A model generated the notes under the pieces. That model was not told the DNA's origin, did no database searches, and was given only the letters and a program-made list of their open reading frames with translations. A program made the translations under genes and the position numbers. Shown piece after piece: positions 19,400 to 27,501 of a stretch of DNA of 33,066 nt (positions within the stretch are counted from its first letter, which is position 1; each line of letters opens with the position of its first letter). Source of the stretch: an uncultured Pelagibacteraceae bacterium (GTDB taxonomy: Bacteria > Pseudomonadota > Alphaproteobacteria > Pelagibacterales > Pelagibacteraceae); NCBI GenBank assembly GCA_902568425.1, contig CACFQM010000004.1, forward strand, positions 17,501-50,566, in the 5' to 3' direction.

Positions 19400-20664
19400 T
19401 AATAATTTACTCTAGTAATTGTTGCTCCACAGTTTCTAAGTTTCTTTTCTAAATTTTCATAACCTCTGTCTAAATGATAAACTCTATTTATAATTGTTCT
19501 ATTTTTAGCAATTAAACCAGCTAAAACTAAACTTACTGAAGCTCTTAAATCAGTGGCCATAACTTCAGCTCCGTTTAGTTCTTCAGAAAAATTTATTGTA
19601 GAAAGGTTACCAGAAACTTTTATCTTCGCTCCCATTCTATTGAGCTCAGGGACATGCATAAAACGATTTTCAAAAATATTTTCTTTAATTTTTGACTCCC
19701 CATTCGCTTTGGTCATCAAAACCATAATCTGTGCTTGCAAATCAGTTGGAAAGCCTGGGTAAGCCTCAGTTTTAATAGAAATAGGTTTAATATTTTTTGA
19801 AAAAAAAATTATTATTTTATTTTTTTGAGTTTTAAATTTAATACCCATTTTTTTTAGAATATCTAATTCTTTTTTTAATATATTAGTATCAATACTAGTG
19901 ATTTTAATTTTTTTACCAACCAAGGCACCAGCAATTATAAAGGTACCAGCTTCAATTCTATCAAACATTACTGAGTAATTAACTGCCTTAAATTTTTGTG
20001 TTCCGATAACCCTTATTTCTCTTTTTCCAGTCCACTTAATATTAGCACCCATTTTTTTTAAAAAATTTATTAAATCTTTTATTTCAGGTTCACACGCACA
20101 ATTTTGAATTAATGTTTTTCCAAATGCGTAAGTAGCGGCAATAACCAAATTTTCGGTTGCTCCAACTGATATTGATGGTAATTTTATCTTGTTACCAATA
20201 AGCCCATTGGTTGCTTCAGCGTGAATATAACCATCTTTAATTTTAATTTTAGCACCTAATTTTTTTAACCCAAAAAGATGAATATTTACTGGCCTCGTTC
20301 CAATTGCGCAGCCTCCGGGTAAAGATACTCGGGCTTTACCAAATTTTGATAACAAAGGTCCCAGAACAATAATTCCAGCCCGCATAGTTTTAACAAAATT
20401 ATATGGGGCTAGAGTTTTTAAAGATTTTTTATTGTTATTTATAAAAATTTTTTTTTTTTTAAAATTTAATTTTATATCTGATCCCAAGTATTTTAGAAGT
20501 TCAGACATGGTAATTACATCTTTCACAAATGGAACATTGTTTATAATAATTTTATTATTGCTAAGAATTGTTGATGCCAATATTGGTAGAGTGGCATTTT
20601 TAGAACCTGATATTTTAACAGTTCCAGATAAACTTTTTTTACCCTTAATAATAAGTTTTTGCAT
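19399..20664 (-). CDS. murA: UDP-N-acetylglucosamine 1-carboxyvinyltransferase
   Basis: MurA transfers enolpyruvate from PEP to UDP-GlcNAc, the committed step of peptidoglycan synthesis in the cytoplasm. The 421-residue protein has SGSKNATLP with Lys22-Asn23, and the catalytic loop SLPGGCAIGTRPV with Cys119, the residue attacked by fosfomycin in this family. ATDLRASVSLVLAGL lies near the end. It follows dcd by three bases and is coupled to DUF2948. The protein shows the lysine- and isoleucine-rich drift of AT-rich genomes but no missing key residues. Confidence 0.96.
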   Translation of the reverse strand: MQKLIIKGKKSLSGTVKISGSKNATLPILASTILSNNKIIINNVPFVKDVITMSELLKYLGSDIKLNFKKKKIFINNNKKSLKTLAPYNFVKTMRAGIIVLGPLLSKFGKARVSLPGGCAIGTRPVNIHLFGLKKLGAKIKIKDGYIHAEATNGLIGNKIKLPSISVGATENLVIAATYAFGKTLIQNCACEPEIKDLINFLKKMGANIKWTGKREIRVIGTQKFKAVNYSVMFDRIEAGTFIIAGALVGKKIKITSIDTNILKKELDILKKMGIKFKTQKNKIIIFFSKNIKPISIKTEAYPGFPTDLQAQIMVLMTKANGESKIKENIFENRFMHVPELNRMGAKIKVSGNLSTINFSEELNGAEVMATDLRASVSLVLAGLIAKNRTIINRVYHLDRGYENLEKKLRNCGATITRVNY

Positions 20665-20667
20665 TAA

Positions 20668-21222
20668 TTAAATTTTGGGAAGGGTAACGCCTCTTTGTTT
20701 CATATATTTACCTTTTCTTTTAGAATAAGTAACTTCAGGTTTTTCATTTCCTTTGATAAAAACAAATTGTGCAGCTCCCTCATTAGCATAAATTTTTGCT
20801 GGTAAAGGTGTTGTGTTTGAAAACTCAAGAGTTACATGACCTTCCCAACCTGGTTCTAATGGTGTCACATTTACGATTATGCCACATCTTGCATATGTAG
20901 ATTTACCTAAACAAATTACAATTACATTGTCGGGTATTTTGAAATATTCTACAGTTCTGGCTAAAGCAAAAGAGTTGGGTGGTATTACACAAATATTTGA
21001 TTTTTTTGATATAAAACCATCTTTCTTAAAATTTTTAGGATCGACAATAGTAGAATTAACATTTGTGAAAATTTTAAAATCATTTGAAACTCTCGCGTCG
21101 TATCCATATGATGAAAGACCATAAGATATTCTACCTTTTCTTGTTTGTTTTGAGACAAAAGGTGAAATGATTTTTTTACTTTTTGCCATTTTTTTTATCC
21201 ATTTATCTGACAAAACGCTCAT
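20668..21222 (-). CDS. dcd: dCTP deaminase
   Basis: Dcd deaminates dCTP to dUTP, which dUTPase then turns to dUMP for thymidylate synthesis. The 184-residue protein is typical: [13 protein letters not shown], the nucleotide-binding [19 protein letters not shown], and the region with the catalytic glutamate [19 protein letters not shown]. Length and motifs fit a monofunctional deaminase. It precedes murA by three bases and is itself preceded by two small basic ORFs in the same direction. Confidence 0.94.
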   Translation of the reverse strand: MSVLSDKWIKKMAKSKKIISPFVSKQTRKGRISYGLSSYGYDARVSNDFKIFTNVNSTIVDPKNFKKDGFISKKSNICVIPPNSFALARTVEYFKIPDNVIVICLGKSTYARCGIIVNVTPLEPGWEGHVTLEFSNTTPLPAKIYANEGAAQFVFIKGNEKPEVTYSKRKGKYMKQRGVTLPKI

Positions 21223-21227
21223 GTTAG

Positions 21228-21341
21228 TTATTTGACCTTCTTCTTATATTTATTTTTATACTCTTTTCTTTTTTTTAAATTTGATTTCAAAGCGAATTCT
21301 TTTTTATAAAGAGATATCTCCTTTTTTAAAATGACTTTCAT
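21228..21341 (-). CDS. Putative 37-residue lysine-rich ORF
   Basis: A short frame running ATG to TAA between the 63-residue ORF (five-base gap) and dcd (five-base gap). It translates to a strongly basic peptide beginning [18 protein letters not shown] and continuing with [15 protein letters not shown]. The tight fit between two genes on the same strand suggests a coupled small gene. However, A-rich sequence readily gives open lysine-rich frames, and there is no clear ribosome site. I do not recognise a family. Confidence 0.35.
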   Translation of the reverse strand: MKVILKKEISLYKKEFALKSNLKKRKEYKNKYKKKVK

Positions 21342-21346
21342 TTAAA

Positions 21347-21538
21347 CTAATTTTTGTTTGGGTTTGTTAAATCTTCTAGTGTAATTGTCTTTTCAATATC
21401 ATGCATTTTTTCGGGCTCATTTTTTTCTTCTTTAACTCCCTTTTTGGCACGCCTTTGTTCTAAACGAGCTTTTCTTTTGGCCTCTTTTTTCATGGCCTTT
21501 TCGCCTCTGATAGATTTGTAAGTGTAATGTATACCCAT
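21347..21538 (-). CDS. Small hypothetical protein, basic-then-acidic (63 aa)
   Basis: I do not recognise this protein. Residues about 16-40 form a strongly basic, probably helical stretch (KKEAKRKARLEQRRAKKG), followed by a Glu/Asp-containing tail (EPEKMHDIEKTITLEDLTN). It has no membrane segment. It heads the dcd-murA-hisD train and is divergent from tRNA-Thr. The charge pattern is compatible with nucleic acid or ribosome binding, but that is a guess. The non-repetitive composition, richer than lysine/asparagine noise, supports a real gene. Confidence 0.65.
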   Translation of the reverse strand: MGIHYTYKSIRGEKAMKKEAKRKARLEQRRAKKGVKEEKNEPEKMHDIEKTITLEDLTNPNKN

Positions 21539-21647
21539 TTTTGCACCATATTTTCATTATCTTTTTACTTTGTAGGCTGAAATTATGCAAGCACTACTAT
21601 ATTTAGCTGTAGATATCCTTTGATAAAATGTAAGTATCAAATAATTT

Positions 21648-21720
21648 GCCCATATAGCTCAGTTGGTAGAGCACTTCCATGGTAAGGAAGAGGTCGCAAG
21701 TTCAATTCTTGCTGTGGGCA
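21648..21720 (+). tRNA. tRNA-Thr (anticodon GGU)
   Basis: Complete cloverleaf: acceptor GCCCATA/TGTGGGC, D loop AGTTGGTA, anticodon stem CTTCC/GGAAG with loop ATGGTAA, T stem GCAAG/CTTGC with loop TTCAATT, discriminator A. CCA is not encoded (ACCG follows), so the CCA-adding enzyme must complete it. D- and T-loop consensus bases are intact, in contrast to the tRNA-Phe of this window. Confidence 0.96.
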
Positions 21721-21763
21721 CCGTTTAAAATATTTATTCTATATATAGCTGCCATCTCTCAAA

Positions 21764-23209
21764 TTATTTAAAAGTTTTTTTTAAGTCTTCATTTATCATT
21801 TTAAATGAGCTTTCCCAGTTATCAATTTGCTTTGATCTGTACAAATTAACATTATCATACCATTTAGTAGATTTTTTATCTAAAAACCATCTCCAATCGC
21901 TCACAAATGGAAGGGGTATCCATGTTTTTTTTCCTAGTGTTCCAGACAAGTGAGCTAGTGCTGTATCAGCAGTTATTACTAAATCAAGTTGTTTAATTAT
22001 TTGGATACTATCTATAAACGCATTTTCCGATTTATCGATATTTTTAAAAAAGATTATATTCTTAAATTTATCTATTTTTTTGTTATCAATTTCTTTTTGT
22101 AAAACAAAAAAAGTAAAATTAAATGATGAAGCTAGATTTAAAAAATAATCAAAAGGTATGTTTTTTTTAATTAAAGAGGTATTTGAATTTATGCCAATTT
22201 TAGTTCCTTTATACTTTTTTAATAAATCAGTCCATTTTTTTTCTAAATTGTCATTTTTTTGAAAAAAATTTACAGTAGGAACAAAAAGATCATTTTTATT
22301 ATAAAAAATTCTTGGGATACTAAGTAAATGAATATGATAATCATGCTCTGGAATTGGATTAATATCAGATATTAAATTAAATATTTTTTTATCAAAAAAG
22401 TGAAAAAACTTTTTACTTTTAAGAATAATTGTTATTTCAACTTTGTATTTATTTTTTATTTTATATAAATATCTGGTAAATTGTATCAAATCACCAATTC
22501 CTTGTTCTGAAATTACTAACAATTTTTTATCATCAAGACATTCCCCACCCCAAATTTTACTTTTAAGATTAAGCTTTTCATAATTTATATAATCTTGAAA
22601 TGATTTACTTTTTTTTCTCCATTCATATTCTTCAAAACCTTGTTCGAAATTCTCCATCATTAATAACTGCGTTCCATAATTTACATGAACATCAGGATTA
22701 TTATCTTTAATCTTTATTGATTTTTTGTATGATTCTATGGCTTCTTTAAAATTTCCAGTTTGTTTGTAAGTATTTGCTAAATTATTATATGCTAAAAAAT
22801 TTCTTGGACTATTTTTTAAACTATTCTTATATGCACTAATTGCTAAATCTAATTTATTAATTGAAAAATAAATATTTCCAATATTATACATCGAAAAATT
22901 ATTTCTAGGTTCAATCCCATAAGATTCTTTATATAACTTAATTGCTTTTTCAAAAATTCTTTGATCATGATAAAACTTTGCATAGTTATATAAAAGTAAA
23001 GGATCCTTAGGTTTAATTTTTAAACTTTTTTCGAAGACATTTTTTGCCAATTTATATTCTTTTAATTGCGAAAGTAATGGACCATAATTTTGCAAAACTG
23101 AATAGTTATTTGGATTCGATTTTAAAATATGCTCATAAATTTCTTTAGCTTTATTCCAGTTTCCTTTGCTATGGTGCAAAAGCGCACTTTTAAAATAATC
23201 TACGTTCAT
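21764..23209 (-). CDS. TPR protein with glycosyltransferase (GT9/heptosyltransferase-like) C-terminus
   Basis: A 481-residue protein. Residues about 3-190 are roughly five to six tetratricopeptide repeats (for example NYGPLLSQLKEYKLAKNVFE, AYNNLANTYKQTGNFKEAIE). From about 220 onward is a domain with LLVISEQGIGDLIQFTRYL and TADTALAHLSGTLGKKTWI, the layout of ADP-heptose:LPS heptosyltransferase-like (GT9) folds. Such TPR-glycosyltransferase fusions are common in marine bacteria and are thought to act in surface glycan or protein glycosylation; the acceptor here is unknown. It starts two bases after the 51-residue membrane protein, so it belongs to the VTT-51aa-TPR operon. Confidence 0.82.
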   Translation of the reverse strand: MNVDYFKSALLHHSKGNWNKAKEIYEHILKSNPNNYSVLQNYGPLLSQLKEYKLAKNVFEKSLKIKPKDPLLLYNYAKFYHDQRIFEKAIKLYKESYGIEPRNNFSMYNIGNIYFSINKLDLAISAYKNSLKNSPRNFLAYNNLANTYKQTGNFKEAIESYKKSIKIKDNNPDVHVNYGTQLLMMENFEQGFEEYEWRKKSKSFQDYINYEKLNLKSKIWGGECLDDKKLLVISEQGIGDLIQFTRYLYKIKNKYKVEITIILKSKKFFHFFDKKIFNLISDINPIPEHDYHIHLLSIPRIFYNKNDLFVPTVNFFQKNDNLEKKWTDLLKKYKGTKIGINSNTSLIKKNIPFDYFLNLASSFNFTFFVLQKEIDNKKIDKFKNIIFFKNIDKSENAFIDSIQIIKQLDLVITADTALAHLSGTLGKKTWIPLPFVSDWRWFLDKKSTKWYDNVNLYRSKQIDNWESSFKMINEDLKKTFK

Positions 23210-23211
23210 AA

Positions 23212-23367
23212 TTATTTCTTTTTTAATTTTATTAAAACCAAGTTTAATAAAGATAGCATAACAGTAACGGTGATATCAAGAAATGGACTTGCTTCTGGAT
23301 ATCCGTAGTTCCATAAAATTACTAAAACTAGCCATGCCAACCAAATAGTTATTTTAAAATTTTTCAT
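23212..23367 (-). CDS. Small membrane protein, 51 aa
   Basis: A clear small gene. The protein starts MKNFKITIWLAWLVLVILWN and contains the segment FLDITVTVMLSLLNLVLIKL before a KKK end. Two hydrophobic segments (about 5-20 and 29-48) are separated by a short Tyr/Pro/Glu-containing turn, with a positive C-terminus. The ATG directly abuts the VTT stop (TAAATG), and the TPR gene begins two bases after its stop. The tight packing and amphipathic design support a real gene. The family is unknown to me. Confidence 0.72.
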   Translation of the reverse strand: MKNFKITIWLAWLVLVILWNYGYPEASPFLDITVTVMLSLLNLVLIKLKKK

Positions 23368-24096
23368 TTAGTTTTTTTTAAAAAAAAATTTTTTAATTAC
23401 AAGTCCAACTAAAAGCATCAAAATAAAACCTAAAATTGGTAAGTAAATATCTGGAGATAAAACTATATTTACTAAACTTAATTTTTCATTTGTCTCAATA
23501 TATTTTTCTATCCCTGCTCCTAGAGCAACACTTATGAACATTGTTGGCCAACTACCTATAAATGTTCCCAGGAAATAATTTTTTATGGAAATATTAAATA
23601 AAACAGGTAATACATTTTGTATTGCATAAGGAATTCCACCGCCACCACCAAGTCTAAATAATGTAAAATATAAAAATTCATTTTTTTGAAAGGCAAGTTT
23701 AAGACTTGAAAATTTTGGCTCTAATTTTTCTTTTATTAAATCTGTAAAAAAGAGTTTTGCCAATAGATATAGTAAAGTTGTTCCAATTGAAGCAGATACA
23801 ACAGCGATTAAAATTCCATACCACTTTCCAAAAACAAACCCAGAAAATAACAAAATTGGTGATGCAAATCCCAAAAGTAAATACCAAACTATTGAAAATA
23901 AAAAAAATACTATAGTAAGAAATAGAAAGTTATTATTCTTGTAATCAATAATAATCTCTTTGTTTGACTTAATAAACTCATAGCTTGTCAAATCTCTAAC
24001 ATCAATAAGAGAGAATAAATAATATAGACCAAGAAATAGAATTAGTAGATAAAATACTCCAATTATAAGTTTTAGATTTCTAGAACTTAAATTCAT
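23368..24096 (-). CDS. TVP38/TMEM64-type (VTT domain) membrane protein
   Basis: A 242-residue inner-membrane protein with about six hydrophobic segments. The VTT/SNARE-associated core is seen in GFASPILLFSGFVFGKWYG, SASIGTTLLYLLAKLF, the glycine-rich FTLFRLGGGGGIPYAIQN and GTFIGSWPTMFISVALGAGI. Related DedA/TVP38 proteins act as lipid scramblases or flippases and in membrane homeostasis; the cargo here is unknown. It begins the operon with the 51-residue membrane protein and the TPR/glycosyltransferase, which hints at a cell-envelope role. It is divergent from rpmH. Confidence 0.85.
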   Translation of the reverse strand: MNLSSRNLKLIIGVFYLLILFLGLYYLFSLIDVRDLTSYEFIKSNKEIIIDYKNNNFLFLTIVFFLFSIVWYLLLGFASPILLFSGFVFGKWYGILIAVVSASIGTTLLYLLAKLFFTDLIKEKLEPKFSSLKLAFQKNEFLYFTLFRLGGGGGIPYAIQNVLPVLFNISIKNYFLGTFIGSWPTMFISVALGAGIEKYIETNEKLSLVNIVLSPDIYLPILGFILMLLVGLVIKKFFFKKN

Positions 24097-24173
24097 AAAT
24101 AATTTTTAACTGTACTTATACAGTCTTATTACCTATAAATATCAAAAAATTTAATAGGAACCAAAGAAATCTT

Positions 24174-24308
24174 ATGAAAAGAACCTATCAACCAAGTAAG
24201 CTGGTAAGAAAAAGAAGGCATGGCTTTAGATCAAGAATGGCTACAAAGGCAGGCAGAAAACTTTTAGCTAGGCGTAGAGCTAAGGGTCGAAAAAAACTTT
24301 CTACTTAA
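24174..24308 (+). CDS. rpmH: Ribosomal protein bL34
   Basis: A 44-residue basic protein, [20 protein letters not shown] continuing with [20 protein letters not shown], an unmistakable L34. It is part of the 50S subunit near the exit tunnel. It heads the classical rpmH-rnpA-yidD-yidC cluster and is followed by rnpA after five bases. No dnaA gene or obvious origin lies next to it, as is usual outside the gammaproteobacteria. Confidence 0.98.
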   Translation: MKRTYQPSKLVRKRRHGFRSRMATKAGRKLLARRRAKGRKKLST

Positions 24309-24313
24309 AGATA

Positions 24314-24676
24314 ATGACAAAGCTCGAAAGTTTAAAAAAAAATTCCCATTTCCAAAGAGTCTTAAGAAATAGAGTTATAAATAACGAATGCTTTACTATA
24401 TATCGTTCAAAAAATTTTTTAGATAAAAAAAATAAGGGTAAAAAACTTTACGTAAGTTTTGTCATGAGAAAAAAAATTGGAAATGCGGTTAAAAGAAATA
24501 GAATTAAAAGGAAGTTAAGATCTATTGTACAAAAGTTGTTGATGATGAACAGTACAATTAATTTAGATTATATATATGTAATTTTTGGAAAGGATAAAGC
24601 CTATAAAGAGTATAATAATTCACTATATGAAAAAATGAAAAAAAGTTTTAAAAGGATGCAAAGTTTAAAAGTATGA
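24314..24676 (+). CDS. rnpA: Ribonuclease P protein component
   Basis: A 120-residue basic protein that binds the catalytic M1 RNA and helps it cleave tRNA 5' leaders. The family motif is visible as GNAVKRNRIKRKLRSI (RNR box), with LYVSFVMRKKIG before it. The stop overlaps the yidD ATG by four bases (ATGA), the standard coupling in this cluster. Confidence 0.93.
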   Translation: MTKLESLKKNSHFQRVLRNRVINNECFTIYRSKNFLDKKNKGKKLYVSFVMRKKIGNAVKRNRIKRKLRSIVQKLLMMNSTINLDYIYVIFGKDKAYKEYNNSLYEKMKKSFKRMQSLKV

Positions 24677-24930
24677 AATTAATAAGTTTAACTTTAATAT
24701 TTTTTATTAAAATTTATAAATATTTAATATCGCCTCTAATTGGACAAAATTGTAGATTTCTTCCCACCTGTTCGGAGTATGCTGAAGAGTCATTAAAAAC
24801 TCATGGTCTAATAAAAGGTTTATCCTTAACTTTTAAAAGAATATCGAAATGTCACCCTATAAAATTATTGGGAGGAAGCTCAGGATTAGATTTTGTACCG
24901 AAAAAGAAAAATGTAGGAAAGAAAATTTAA
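24673..24930 (+). CDS. yidD: Membrane protein insertion efficiency factor YidD
   Basis: An 85-residue protein with an N-terminal amphipathic/hydrophobic helix (LISLTLIFFIKIYKYLISPL) and the family core CRFLPTCSEYAEESLKTHG. KRISKCHPIKLLGG follows, with conserved cysteines. YidD assists YidC/Sec-dependent insertion at the inner membrane. It is coupled to rnpA upstream and directly abuts yidC. Confidence 0.93.
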   Translation: MKLISLTLIFFIKIYKYLISPLIGQNCRFLPTCSEYAEESLKTHGLIKGLSLTFKRISKCHPIKLLGGSSGLDFVPKKKNVGKKI

Positions 24931-26631
24931 ATGGATCTTAGAAACGTAGTTTTTGCTATAGCTTTATCATTCGCTGTTCTATTTGGTTGGTCAGTAATTT
25001 TTGAAACACCTCAAATTGAAGAGCAAAAAAAATTGGAACAAACTCAGGGTTCAGAAAAGACTGACAATAAAAATACTGATGCACCTTCACCAAATGTTAA
25101 TATAGAAAAGGAAAAAGTTTTAAACATATCTAGGGATGATGCGATTAAATCTGTAAAAAGAGTAAATTTTGAAAATGAGAATGTTAAAGGTTCTATCTCA
25201 CTAAAAGGATTTTTGATAGATGACATTCTTTTTAAAAAATATAACACAGAAGTCAATTCAAATGAAAAAGTAAAATATTTAAATCCTTCTGAAACAAATG
25301 ATGGGTACTTTGTTGAAACTGGCTGGGCAGCAAGCAATACAACTAATACACCTCTTCCAACAAAAAATTCGATATGGAAAGTAGTTGGCAATAATGAACT
25401 TTCAGTAGGCAATCCAGTTATAGCTGAGTGGAATAATAAATCAGGTTTGATTTTTAGAAAGAAAATAGAATTAGATGAAAAGTTTTTATTTAAAGTAACG
25501 CAAGAAGTTCAAAATAATTCAAGTCAAAGAGTAGAGCTTTATCCGTACGCGCAGATAACGAGAAACCAAGATCCAGATGTTGTAGACTTTTATATTTTAC
25601 ACGAGGGGTTTATTGGAGTTTTTGATGAGGACTTACAAGAGGAAGGGTATGATGATATTAAAGAAAAGAAAAAAGAGTACTCCGCTGGAGAAGGTTGGTT
25701 GGGTATCACAGATAAATATTGGTTAACCGCATTAGTACCTGAAAAAAATCAACCATTTAAAGGTGAGTTTACTTACAAAAATGGTTTCAAAGCAAATTAC
25801 ATTCAAAATAAACCTGTCGTTGTTCAGCCTTCAGGCTCAGGAATATCCGAGTCAAAAGTATTTATAGCAGCAAAAGAAGTTAAAGTAATAGATGGTTATG
25901 CTGAAACAGAAGGTATTAACAAATTTGATTTAACAATTGATTGGGGTTGGTTCTACTTTTTCACTAAACCACTATTTTTTATAATGAATTATTTATTTGA
26001 ACTTACAAAAAACTTTGGAATAGCAATTGTTTTAGTAACTGCAGCTGTAAGATTGTTATTTTTCCCACTTGCAAATTACTCATTTAGATCAATGGCAAAA
26101 ATGAAGATATTACAACCCGAGTTGTTAAGATTAAAAGAATTACACAAAGAGGATAAAGTTAAACTTCAGCAAGAAATGATGGCGCTTTACAAAAGAGAGA
26201 AAGTAAACCCACTTTCTGGATGTCTTCCAATTTTAATTCAGATACCTTTCTTTTTTGCAATATATAAAATGCTTTTCATTTCACTGGAAATGAGACATCA
26301 ACCATTTTTTGGTTGGATTAAAGATTTATCAGCACAGGATCCAACTTCTATTTTTAACTTTTTTGGTTTGATACCTTGGGATCCACCATCTTTTCTAATT
26401 ATTGGAGCATGGCCTATAATGATGGGAGCGACGATGTACTTACAGCAGAAACTTAACCCTACTCCTCCAGATCCTATACAAGCAAAAATTTTTATGTTTT
26501 TTCCGTTATTTTTAACAATAATTTTAGCACCATTTCCTTCAGGTCTTGTTGTTTATTGGACAATTAACAACATACTAACAATTGCTCAACAATGGGTGAT
26601 TTACAGATCAACAACTGTCAAAACGAAATAA
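24931..26631 (+). CDS. yidC: Membrane protein insertase YidC
   Basis: A 566-residue insertase of the YidC/Oxa1/Alb3 family that places proteins in the inner membrane, alone or with SecYEG. There is an N-terminal membrane helix (VVFAIALSFAVLFGWSVIF), a low-complexity acidic/Asn linker and a large periplasmic beta domain (about 60-340). The conserved C-terminal bundle holds FGIAIVLVTAAVRLLFFPLA, the cytoplasmic hairpin KEDKVKLQQEMMALYKREKV and NPLSGCLPILIQIPFFFAIY. SecA is encoded in the same window. The stop is immediately followed by the argB ATG. engB, often found between yidC and argB in alphaproteobacteria, is absent. Confidence 0.96.
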   Translation: MDLRNVVFAIALSFAVLFGWSVIFETPQIEEQKKLEQTQGSEKTDNKNTDAPSPNVNIEKEKVLNISRDDAIKSVKRVNFENENVKGSISLKGFLIDDILFKKYNTEVNSNEKVKYLNPSETNDGYFVETGWAASNTTNTPLPTKNSIWKVVGNNELSVGNPVIAEWNNKSGLIFRKKIELDEKFLFKVTQEVQNNSSQRVELYPYAQITRNQDPDVVDFYILHEGFIGVFDEDLQEEGYDDIKEKKKEYSAGEGWLGITDKYWLTALVPEKNQPFKGEFTYKNGFKANYIQNKPVVVQPSGSGISESKVFIAAKEVKVIDGYAETEGINKFDLTIDWGWFYFFTKPLFFIMNYLFELTKNFGIAIVLVTAAVRLLFFPLANYSFRSMAKMKILQPELLRLKELHKEDKVKLQQEMMALYKREKVNPLSGCLPILIQIPFFFAIYKMLFISLEMRHQPFFGWIKDLSAQDPTSIFNFFGLIPWDPPSFLIIGAWPIMMGATMYLQQKLNPTPPDPIQAKIFMFFPLFLTIILAPFPSGLVVYWTINNILTIAQQWVIYRSTTVKTK

Positions 26632-27501
26632 ATGTCCGAAGAAAATAATTTAGAAGAAATAAAAAAGTTTTGGCCAAAAGATGCTCCAGATGTGACGAAT
26701 GTTCCAAAATACGTGAAAAAATATAAAAAAGATTTAATAGTAATAAAATATGGTGGCAATGTTTTAATTGATAGAAATATTTTTAATAATTTTATTCAAG
26801 ACATAAGCATATTAAATAAACTAGGTCTTTCAATTGTAGTTGTACATGGTGGAGGTCCAAGAATAGAAAGGGAATTAAAAAAAGGAAATATTCAAAGTAA
26901 ATTTATAAATGGTCTAAGAGTAACAGATAAAGATGTCATTAATATTGTAGAAAAAGTTCTTATAGATTTTAATAAAGATATCGTAAGCTCATTAAACAAA
27001 AAAGGGTCTAAAGCAATTTCGGTAAATACAAAAATAAATAATATTATAAATGTAATTCCTGATAAACCTGAGTTAGGTTTTGTGGGAGTACCACAAGAAA
27101 TAAATATTGAAGTAATAAGAAATATAATTAGTCAAAATCAAATACCAATTGTTGCACCATTAGGTTTAGATAAAAATAATCAAACTTACAATATTAATGG
27201 GGATACTGCGGCGAGTGCTATAGCTAAAAAATTGAAATCTAGAAGACTTTTATTAATGACAAATGTTGAGGGTGTTTATGATGATAGAAAAACTTTAATT
27301 TCAGAAATAAAACCTTACGATATGGAAAATTTAGTTAATTTAAAGATTGTCCAGGGTGGAATGTTACCTAAAATAAAAAATTGTATTGAGGCTGTTGAGA
27401 ATGGGGTTAGAGGTGTTGTTATTCTTGATGGTAGAAAACCAAGAGCTATATTGAAAGAAATTTTCTCAGATCAAGGTGCTGGTACTTTAATTAGAAAATG
27501 A
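26632..27501 (+). CDS. argB: Acetylglutamate kinase
   Basis: ArgB phosphorylates N-acetylglutamate, the second arginine step and downstream of ArgJ. The 289-residue protein has the amino-acid kinase motifs KYGGN (39-43), VVVHGGGPRIE (70-79), the NINGDTAASAIAKKL block and VQGGMLPKIKNC. The N-terminal helix EEIKKFWPKDAPDVTNVP resembles the extra helix found in arginine-inhibitable hexameric ArgB, so feedback inhibition is plausible but not shown. The ATG directly follows the yidC stop, and the gene overlaps the HAD gene by four bases (ATGA). Confidence 0.95.
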   Translation: MSEENNLEEIKKFWPKDAPDVTNVPKYVKKYKKDLIVIKYGGNVLIDRNIFNNFIQDISILNKLGLSIVVVHGGGPRIERELKKGNIQSKFINGLRVTDKDVINIVEKVLIDFNKDIVSSLNKKGSKAISVNTKINNIINVIPDKPELGFVGVPQEINIEVIRNIISQNQIPIVAPLGLDKNNQTYNINGDTAASAIAKKLKSRRLLLMTNVEGVYDDRKTLISEIKPYDMENLVNLKIVQGGMLPKIKNCIEAVENGVRGVVILDGRKPRAILKEIFSDQGAGTLIRK

